NCBI RefSeq assembly: GCF_001949145.1
Contig: NW_019091381.1
Location: 2,338,002-2,395,221, forward strand
Origin: Acanthaster planci
Lineage: Eukaryota > Echinodermata > Asteroidea > Valvatida > Acanthasteridae
Direction of reading: 5' to 3'
Length of the DNA stretch: 57,220 bases
Shown here: positions 48,491 through 57,220 of the stretch, one piece after another
How positions within the stretch are numbered: the stretch's first letter is position 1
How the letters are laid out: each line of letters begins with the position of its first letter
The notes under the pieces: model-generated
What the model was told of the DNA's origin: nothing
What the model saw: the letters and a program-made list of their open reading frames with translations, nothing else
Databases searched by the model: none
Made by a program: the position numbers and the translations under genes

Positions 48491-51161
48491 GGTGATTGGA
48501 ATGACGCAACGGGTGTGGAACCTGGAGAGAATCAACTTATTGTGGTAAGTAACGAGTGACGGGGCCTTTGGAGAAGTTCTGCTAATAGAATTCTACGTAC
48601 GACACGCAGTAAAGTCGGTCAATTTTGCACTATAGCCTGCTCTGTGTAGCATTCGCGAAAATTAAACCTTTAAAAATTTTTGTTGGATATGTTGAATTGT
48701 GGTACCTATAGGTAGTTATTCCTATTTTTGTATGTTAAACAGTAAATCGACTGTTTTGTGTCTACTGCAGAACTGAGTATGCGTACACTCTTACAAAGTC
48801 ACAAACCAAATATTTATAGATTGCATTAAAATTGCAAAGTTTCTGTAAGGAACCCTTGGAGGTGTGGTGGAAAACTATTATTCCAGAGCGCTCAGACAAC
48901 TCTACAACAAAACAGCATAAAAACAGGAAGTTGGGAAAACCAGATATTTCTTACAAAAGCTAATTTTTTCCCCCGCGTACAGATATCTCTGACCTCTGCA
49001 ATTCGTACCCTGCCTTCTCAAGAAACTGAGAACTTCACTTGGAATGTGCACTTGTACATGAATTTGCTTTGACAAGTCAATTATAATTACAAAGCGCCCC
49101 CAGCTGCTTTGTCACCAAACCATAACTCTCTTACAACTGAGCTGTCATACATGGGATATTTCTTCAGGCGTTTTTTTTTATTACTATAACTCGTTTCAGA
49201 CCGCCAGCGTTTATCTAATTTCCCTAAGCCTTAATTAATCTGTTATTTTCCCAAAAGGACGAAGTAGTGGGCCCAACGAACGTAATTCAGAAGGAGCTGT
49301 ATTGTTTGCCCCAACCACATGGGTAAGGTAAATTGACGGCCGGAAGCGGTGATCCTACAGTTGGAATGTGGGAGTGAAACTTGCCAGTAATCACGAAATC
49401 TAGTAACACTAATTATTGATTTAGGCATTTCACAAGTTCTAAGCAGTTATTCAGAAAGTTGCTTTACAGCATCTGGATGGATTTGGCGCTCTGCCTCGAA
49501 AGACTTTGTTTGCTATGTGGATTTTCTTGCGATTTTTAAAAACTCACAAGAAAATCAAATTTGAAAAGACAGTTTTTGATTGGATTACTGGTTTAAATAA
49601 AAAGCTTATACTAATAAGCCCTCACGAAACGTCATTAAAATGTAGAGGTGGCTTGGGTTTGAGTTTTGATGACGTTATAGCAAATTAGATATCGAGGAGA
49701 AAATATTTGGCTCTATTTGATTTTGGTTATTAAAGAGTATTCAAGGCCGTTTTGAGGGGTAAACAATATTTGGGGGAAAATACCGCACTGTGTGCATGAT
49801 TCAAGTGTTCATTTCAAGCCTGTCACAGCAGTCATACGAATTCTCAAGTGACGGAGCCGATAAAGCGAGTCCCAATGAAAACAGCAACAGCCGCTGGCAA
49901 GTGGCTCTCATAAGCACACGTGTTATTTGCCTGCTGTAGCCATTATTTGGACAGAGCCGTTCTTTTGTTTTATTTTGTTTTTTGTTTTTTATTTTGTGTA
50001 TTAAAAAAAAAGAACGAGAGAGGCCATTTTGGTGGGCATTTCCCCTCCTTCCCAAACCATGTAAAAAGCCCCAAAATGTATAGCCTCATCCCTTAGATAG
50101 GACGTTAAAAGGTTGCAAGGTTGCGTGCAGAAATTCCCCAAATTTTGGGCCCAGAAAGTTTGGTCGAGAAAAAAACGCCCCTCTCCTCCCCCTCCCCAAT
50201 GGCCATGGATTCACCCTGATGAAGATGCTCACAGAATAATAATTACCCTGTCCACTTTCCTAACATTGTAACTGCTATTTACAAGAGAAAAAACGTTAAG
50301 GTGTGATGTAAAAAAAAACCAGACTGTTTGAAGAAAAGATGTCCAAACTACGCTACCTTCACCATAAGAAGCCGGGTTATGTTGGACCATTTCACAACCG
50401 GTCATCTGAAATTCATGTCCTCACCCGTGTTAACCCGCGTGCATAAAACTCTTCAATTGGAAAAAGTTTGTAAAGTTTTGGCTGACCCGTATCGGGGAAA
50501 TGCGCGTTGCCCGAGAACGCGCAGCATTCTAAATTTCCACGGAATTGGTGTCAATATGAGACCGCGACATGTTACTAAAAAACTGCTTATGGTTCGGCAC
50601 GTGAACACAATACACTGTGACGATATTGGAAAAAAGGGTGTGGATTCCACCCTTCGCTCTTTTCGGGTTGAAGCCCCATCTGAGGCCGGGGTTAGTCCGA
50701 GACTAACGTGTTTTTTTCCCATAGTGCTGTAACTGAAAGGTATTTTAAACAAGGAGCACGGAATACCCAAGCTCATCAAATTACATTGAAAACATTTTCT
50801 CCACCATCACTGAGGTATCGTCGGTTGGGATGGTATTCGAGGATGGGATGGCACACTCTTATAAAATTGTGGATCATTTTTTGTATTCCAGAAAGGCTCA
50901 TGTTAACCAACTGCATGTTAATGTCTTAAAACAAACCCGAATTCACTTTGTTCCAGCATCCAGTGAATTGAACTCTCCAGAGAGATGTTTCCCACAGTGC
51001 CCGACAGTTAAAATTACCAGCATCACAGCTGCACACAAAGATCAGCCACGACGTGCCGTCAGTTGTAGGGGGCACTGATGCAACAGCTAGCAAAATCGAC
51101 GTGCAGTACTCGAATGGCTATTAACTTCATAACACGAGTCTTCAAAGTGAGGCAAACTTAC

Positions 51162-51303
51162 CCGGAAAGAAAATCGTCAGGGGGTTTTCGTGAAGGTTCG
51201 AGGATGAGCGTCAGTATGGGTGGACTCGGCTTCTACTGACAAAGTGGATGGAGACGTCGCATGACTTGCCGCGATCTCGACTCCTCCAAGTCTCGATTCT
51301 CAA
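51162..51303 (-). other. Putative noncoding first exon of the prohormone-like gene
   Basis: A GTAAGTTT donor at 51161-51160 lies about 140 bp after a TATA box on the same strand, and the next acceptor in range is at 48521, just before the prohormone ATG. The exon holds a nine-codon upstream ORF (MRRLHPLCQ, then stop). Linking this exon to the coding exon is inference from signal order only. Confidence 0.4.
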
Positions 51304-51329
51304 TTTGTTTCCGTGTTTGTTTCAGGGCT

Positions 51330-51336
51330 CTTTATA
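51330..51336 (-). promoter_or_regulatory. Candidate TATA box, minus strand
   Basis: TATAAAG on the minus strand, about 30 bp before the inferred start near 51303. It is the best minus-strand TATA candidate I saw upstream of the prohormone-like gene. Confidence 0.4.
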
Positions 51337-54300
51337 CATGTGTGAGACCAGGCGTGGGAGTCGATAACAGTATTACAAACACTGCCTGCAGGATGAAGTT
51401 CAAGTCCCTCGGCCGTGTCTTTTAGCACCGAGGCATATTAGCGAGTGTCCCCGGACTGTAGCAGTCGTTGAACCTTTGCGAGGCTATTGGCTCCAAGTTA
51501 CGCGGGTGTGACGCTCGTGCCTCACACGTGGACGTATGAAACTCTCAGACCAAGTAGCAGGCACGGTGTATGATGAAATACCATGATGAATCTATCTTCA
51601 AATGGTGAGTCTAAGGACCGGGTCAAAGTAGACTGGGACAAGTCTAATCAGATAAGACATCTCGCTAAAAATCGGTCACAAATTACCCGTGATGATTGAA
51701 TGAAGTCCCGCTGATTAGCTGATTTCTGAAGATATTTTTCTCGAAACTTGATTAGATTATTTATACTTGTGCGAAATGGACGCCCGATTAATGAGGCAGT
51801 CGTATTTTGGAGGGTTTTTAGAATGTATTGAGTGTCCACCAACACGTCTGTGCTTATGCACATAAGCGTATTAAAGTCAACTTCCTACTTTAAAATCGTA
51901 AAATATATAAAGGGATTTAAATAGGCATCCGACGATACACTTACAAGTGCGTGCAATTTATGGGCTACTTGAGGCTACCTTAGATTTATTGGGAATTGGA
52001 GATAACACTACCATGTTTCTCTTGGGAAAAAAGTGCCTCATTCGTGCACAAATTAATTCAAATGAAAAGAGAGGACAGAAAGTTTAGATCGGGTTCATCG
52101 TGTGTTAATTTACAACTGTCATTGCGGGTGTGTACATTTCGACCAACACGTCTTGTGTAAACACTTAGCAGTGCAATGCCAACCTGGCAAATTATTCTCG
52201 AAAAGTGTCAGCGAGGCAAGAGCGCGCGATATTTCGAAGATATTTATTTTGGAAAACGAAAACGTCCGGGCGGCGACGAAAAACAATAACTGAAATTAAG
52301 AAGTGCTCAAGGGTTCGCTTGTATCCCGCATTGTGCCCAAAGACGCTGTGGCTGACGACCGCTTTAATATCTGGCACATAAAATTGTGGAGGAAAAGCAA
52401 AGCATTATGAGCATTATATAACGCTACGGTGGCGTAAATCTGTGCTGGAAATTGGGGGAAGGGGGTGGGGAATGGGAAAAGATGGGAGGATGACTTGCTG
52501 GCCATGGAAATTTGAACTGGGGGGGGGCTATACCATATATACTGCATAGAGGGCGGTGTTCATGATAAAAATGTACATCTGTAATGTGTATCAAATTCAT
52601 ACAGAATCTTACATTAGAAAGACATATTTTATGGCTTTATAAAATTCTTTTCCCATATCAGGGTTTACTTTAGACGTTTTAGTCGTTGGGAAATCCCAAA
52701 AGTTCTTCCAAAATGCATTTCAATTGTTTGCTCATCACAAAAAAAAATAGCCCATCCCTTCACCTCAAAAAGTGGGGTGGATTGGATATACAACCCCATC
52801 CGCAGGGATTTACGCCCATGTAAGGCTATAAGCCTTGCATGCGGGATTTCAGCCAAAAATGATAATGAATTGGAATAACATTTAACATGAGCGCTAACAC
52901 TGAGCTCACATTTCATTAAAAAAAATTAGTCGGGTATTTCTGATTTATCAGTAAGACTTTTTCGTGTTTTGCTTACTAGTCTAGTTTTGCCCAACCAGGA
53001 ATCCCATTCATGAGACTCAGATGACCACACAAAGCTACTCTGAGGTGAACAGAAGCAGGTTGATGCCGTTTACTAATAAGTTTGGTGGTGTTACCGAGTT
53101 CACGTAATGGATGGTGTTGACATATTAAACGAAGCCATTTTGTGAAGTTCTAATGGCTTTTCGTGATTGCGTCCACCGACCGTGGAAACCCGTTTTTCTT
53201 CAAGAACAGAGGATACGCAGTTATTGTGTGGGCGTCGTGCACACAAGACAACTTCGTAAAATTGCGTACTCGCAATCCATATCCCTATATTCACGCGTAG
53301 ATAATGAGCTTTGTTAACGAGTAATGCGATCTCTGAATAATTAGACGGATAGGCCTCGTTGATATAATACGTACGAATTCACTAATGCACCGTCAATTTG
53401 TTCTTTGCTGAGCATCAAAAATTGATCAGAATTGAAACCTGATCTTGTAATTTGGGAACAGCCGTTGGCATGCACCAAAGCACTAAAGCAACATCTGACG
53501 ACCTAAATGTAAACATTTCTTTCCTTTTGCTTTAAATAGAATCTGACGGTTGTTAGTTTGGCTGGGTCCGGACAATCTCACATTTTCAATGTAAATGACT
53601 GATGATTCTTTCAATCGAGTGGTTGCATTGCCCGGGGAATCAGTGTTTTCACTCCACCGACGTTGAAATTGGGTTTCGTGAATTGTGATGTTTGTATGTA
53701 TTTTTTTTCATTTTGTTCAACGACCTACCTACCTTGCAGCTGTACAGTACTTACCTTTAGTATCTAGTGATGACAGACATTGTGCATTTTTCAAGAAACT
53801 CATTTTATTTTCACCCAAAGAACTCGCTCATGTTTCAAAAACAGGTGGACGTAGCAGGTCGACTAATCTCTTTTGGGAAATTGAAGGGAGGAAAAAGGGA
53901 AAAAATAATAATAATAAAAAAAAAACTGTAACACAGCAACTGAACCCAGTCACTCTTTAGTTTGACGTCTTATTTTGTTTAATTGCTCTTGAGTCGAAAT
54001 CATCGATAAAGTGCAGTGGCACACCAGGCAGGATTTGTTGTTGGTGAGGCTTGGACTGAAATTTACCGCCGAAACATACAGCTCAAGCCTCCCTTGCGTC
54101 ACAGGGGACTGGGATTTGCGGCAGTATCAGAGCTAGTGTAGTTAAATATAAAGGCGTGTATGTGCATATTGTATCTTCGTTTTTAAGACAGAAAAAAAAT
54201 CCGGGGAGGGGCTCAAGCCTTCAAGCCCACCTGCGATTGCACCACTGATGAATTGCATTTGAAATATCGCCTGACTTCTCGAATAAAGTCGTTCGAGTCG

Positions 54301-55248
54301 ACAAGTCCCGTGAGCTCAAGCATGTGGATTTCATGGTGGTGACGGGTTGGTCCAAATGTCCCGCCAAAGGGAGAGTGACCTTTGCCTTGTTTTATGCAGT
54401 TCTACCATGAGCACACATTTCTAACTTTCATTGAATCAAAGACAAATTTAACTTGGCACCTGAGAATGACTCTTAAATTAACGCACAACGACATCACATC
54501 GGCGTCATGCCCGCGTAACACTCAATATCCTCGTTGAAATTAGGTTTTGATTTCAGACACTGGGCTTCGGGAACAGTCGCCCTCTACAAATATGGTAATC
54601 TTGTTTCTTCCCATTGTGTATGGCCGTGATTAAAAACCAATCATAACTGAAGTACATCCAGTATTTCTTCCCAGACTTAATTAAGACATGACGTCTCAAC
54701 GAGCAGTGGCATCATTATTAACGTAACCACAGACCTTGAGACTGTGACTTGTGAAAGGATGTGGATATTTACTGAAGGAGCTCGCTCTCAGTCAAGCAGA
54801 CTGTCTGACTGCTCTTTGAGTCCCTTTCCTTCATTTACAAAGTGCTAAATGATATTTGTTCATGCACATATAGTGCTTTTTAAAATTCACGGCCACAAAA
54901 TAAGACACCGTGCTCATAACTGCCCTCCAATATTAAACGAAACATTGCGCACTTTTTTGATTCATTTTGTTTCTCGTGGAGTCAACCTTAATGGTATTCA
55001 GCCCCTTACCTGCAATATTATTCTGTTTTCCGTTTCCTTAGATAATCCACTCTATAGCAGTTTTGTTTTAGTGCTGTTTATTTGTCAGTAAACTACATGG
55101 AGCCGAAAGAATCACATTCCTCTAAAACTGGTGCTGTATGCACCAACTCCTTCCGGGATTTCATACGAGCATCTTCGGGCTTGAATATTCGCTCATACTC
55201 ACAACACTTTGAGCCAGAGGTGGCAGCAAGGCATTTTTTGCAAGTCCA

Positions 55249-55436
55249 AGTCAAGTCACAAGTCATTAGGTCCAGTCACAAGTCAAGTCACAAGCCATTA
55301 GGTCCAGTCACAAGTCAAGTCACAAGTCATTTGGTCACAGGGCAAGTCAAGTCACTAGCCATTTGGTCTAAACACAAGTCAAGTCACAAGTCTCTTTGTC
55401 CAAGTACAAGTCAAGCTGCACATTATTTTGTCCAGC
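55249..55436. repeat. 32-bp tandem repeat, five copies plus partial
   Basis: Units start AGTCAAGTCACAAGTC and recur with an exact 32-bp period, diverged by a few substitutions each. The lead-in CATTTTTTGCAAGTCCAAGT recurs at about 56113, followed by AGTC/GACTCGAGTC-rich text to 56215. An 850-bp segment is therefore bracketed by the two related copies. Confidence 0.9.
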
Positions 55437-56109
55437 TGTAATAAGCAAAATGAACCAGGCGTCAACTTACGAAGTTACGAGTTATGAGTTTCGGACAGAT
55501 CAGATGAACACCTTTTCTCCAATTACTTTGACAATGCCTCCGCAATTCCCCCTTTTCACTTGGGTTGTAATTACTATTCTTGCAGTTTAACACATATCTG
55601 TCGTATATTGGACCACTGTTTAATTATAATAAATGTACTTTGCAGGGTGGAAATAAGCGTTCAGATGAAATACTTAAAAAAAGACTTCACTCGTCTGATT
55701 ACATGTAGTATACTTTATCCTTCGTTCAATTTATACTAAAATACTACCAATGGGTTAGGCTAGTTAGTTTACCTAACATGACTGCGTGACTTCGGGCATG
55801 CAATTGACAAAGACCTACTTTCTATCAATGAAAGGTAAGGTTCCTTTCATAGTTCATTCATCCATTACATCATGCAATAGACTTGGTCATTTGAAAACTG
55901 TAGTTTGTTGCGACAGTCTTTTTGCAAACTCCTGCTTTTCATTTTACTAGATTCAGTCACTGAGCTTGAGGTCTATTTTCTGCAGCTGGGTGAAGTAGAA
56001 GCCGCGCAAGCCGAAGTCCATTTTTTTATGCACGTAAGGCGTAAACTGAATAGCTTAATTAAAAATACATGGGACCAGTCGAGTAGTGTCTGACTTGGGT
56101 TGGTAACAA

Positions 56110-56215
56110 GTCATTTTTTGCAAGTCCAAGTCAAGTCTGGATTTTACAAGTCACAATTCACAAAAATAGCGACTCGAGTCTGACTCGAATCCAAATCATA
56201 TGACTCGAGTCAGCA
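56110..56215. repeat. Second AGTC-rich repeat copy
   Basis: Begins with the same CATTTTTTGCAAGTCCAAGT as the 55.2-kb array but has only one or two repeat units before a GACTCGAGTC-rich end. Likely the other end, or a second insertion, of the same element family. Confidence 0.7.
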
Positions 56216-57220
56216 ACTCTGCTCAGAGCGAGCTGGGAATGTCAAAATACCTTTCACAAAATTCTGTGAAGGAAACATGTTACAGCCGCAGAAGTGCAAA
56301 TGCATTGTTGGTTTTTACTAGTTGTCCTAATGCAGGCATGTGCATCCAATGCACACGTGTCACGAGCGCTGTAAAATTAAATACTAACACGTTACGTCAA
56401 GGACACCGTAGTTTAAAAAAATGGTAATCGGGTTCCTTTCCTCGATTCTCACAGTTTTTGAGGGTATTCTGATGGGAAACCTGACAAGCCAACATGGCAG
56501 CCTCCATAAGTAAAAAAAAATGACCTGCTACATGTACATGGTAAGAGAAGTAGTTGAAATCCTCTCACTGTGAGTGTGATCTTAAGGGATGGAACGTTAG
56601 ACTCATCGTGAAATTACTTTATTCTTCACATTTCGTAGTGAGCCAAGGTCAGTTAGGCTTAAGCCTAAGCCACAGTAATAAGTAGGCCTGTTTAATAACG
56701 TTGCATAAATGTGGAACGTGACGTGAACTTGACGTTGAACTGGACAATGAGAAGACACAAATCTAAGATAGGAAAGGCTACTCAATTTTCATACAATTTT
56801 TCCGTGTTGTTTTTGAAGTGACTTTGGACACGTTGGACATGTTGGAGAGGAAGTCATAAGAAACATTTTGACATGAGTTTGGACATGTTGGAGTCCACTG
56901 CCAATCACTCTGTGTAGCAAAGAAATTTGAAGCAATGTTTGGAGACTGTGATTAGACTTAGTTGGTACTCCAAAGTAAGGGTGGGTTTGGACTGAACTGC
57001 GAAATAAAATTAACATTCACGATTTGTTTCAAGATTTATTTCATTTTTTACAACATAATAATCACACACGATAATAAAACTTTTCTTAAATACATAAATA
57101 TGATTGAATGATACTACAACACACTTTAGAAAGGATGCTGTAGGGGGTACCCAATGAAAGCAATGCTTGTAGATTTGGGCCCCGTTTGTAACATTACTTA
57201 TTAAATTGCAAACACACCCA

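Larger units (their letters stand above)
51337..57220. other. Intergenic stretch at the right edge, no gene recognised
   Basis: No exon with a recognisable domain. Repeats at 55249-55436 and 56110-56215 are listed separately. A GC-rich in-frame minus-strand patch near 55960-56025 is noted as a finding. AATAAA on the minus strand near 57034 could belong to a gene beyond the window. Confidence 0.45.

Noticed and set aside
50328-50779. Frames of 134 (+) and 108 (-) codons
   Set aside because: Neither shows a domain or splice context, and they overlap each other in an interval that would be an intron of the prohormone-like gene.

Overview
The window is eukaryotic nuclear DNA. It has small GC-rich coding exons with GT-AG introns, a nuclear tRNA-Ser gene, a tRNA-derived SINE, many palindromic MITE-like elements, and widespread TACATGTA and (C)n/(G)n tracts. 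Four-exon and five-exon copper transporter (CTR/SLC31) genes next to a sushi-domain serine protease, in this repeat landscape, suggest a marine invertebrate deuterostome. I favour an echinoderm, but the sequence alone does not exclude amphioxus or a hemichordate. All gene models below were assembled by hand from reading frame, splice sites and matching intron phases.

Layout. 1-2240: no gene recognised. 2238-12494 (+): a nine-exon gene for a secreted protease with signal peptide, four sushi/CCP domains and a trypsin-fold domain (600 aa), with a TATA box, a first-AUG start and two poly(A) signals. 12.5-16.2 kb: a pair of inverted GC-rich minisatellites and a Penelope-type hammerhead-like motif. 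16182-17805 (+): CTR-like gene A. 22022-23944 (-): CTR-like gene B. 27.4-27.9 kb: a tRNA-Ser(UGA) gene and a decayed tRNA-Ser(CGA) copy. 32002-45478 (-): a full SLC31A1-type gene C, whose large introns hold at least six fold-back elements and a SINE. 47867-51.3 kb (-): a gene for a 207-aa secreted prohormone-like protein with two internally homologous peptide units, plus a noncoding first exon and TATA box. 51.3-57.2 kb: no gene recognised; a 32-bp tandem repeat.

How the genes relate. A, B and C share intron phases 0/1/2 at equivalent sites in the membrane core, so they are a local paralogue family. C has the Met/His-rich ectodomain, MxxxM filter and HCH tail of a working copper importer. B is a short CTR2-like form that keeps the filter. 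A keeps the fold and an intact frame but has lost both filter methionines, the conserved TM2 histidine and the TM1 glutamate. A is therefore probably not a conventional copper channel; it may be a regulatory subunit or have a new function. The protease and the prohormone-like gene appear unrelated to copper transport. The most notable items are the filter-less CTR paralogue, the duplicated-peptide prohormone and the fold-back-rich SLC31A1 introns.
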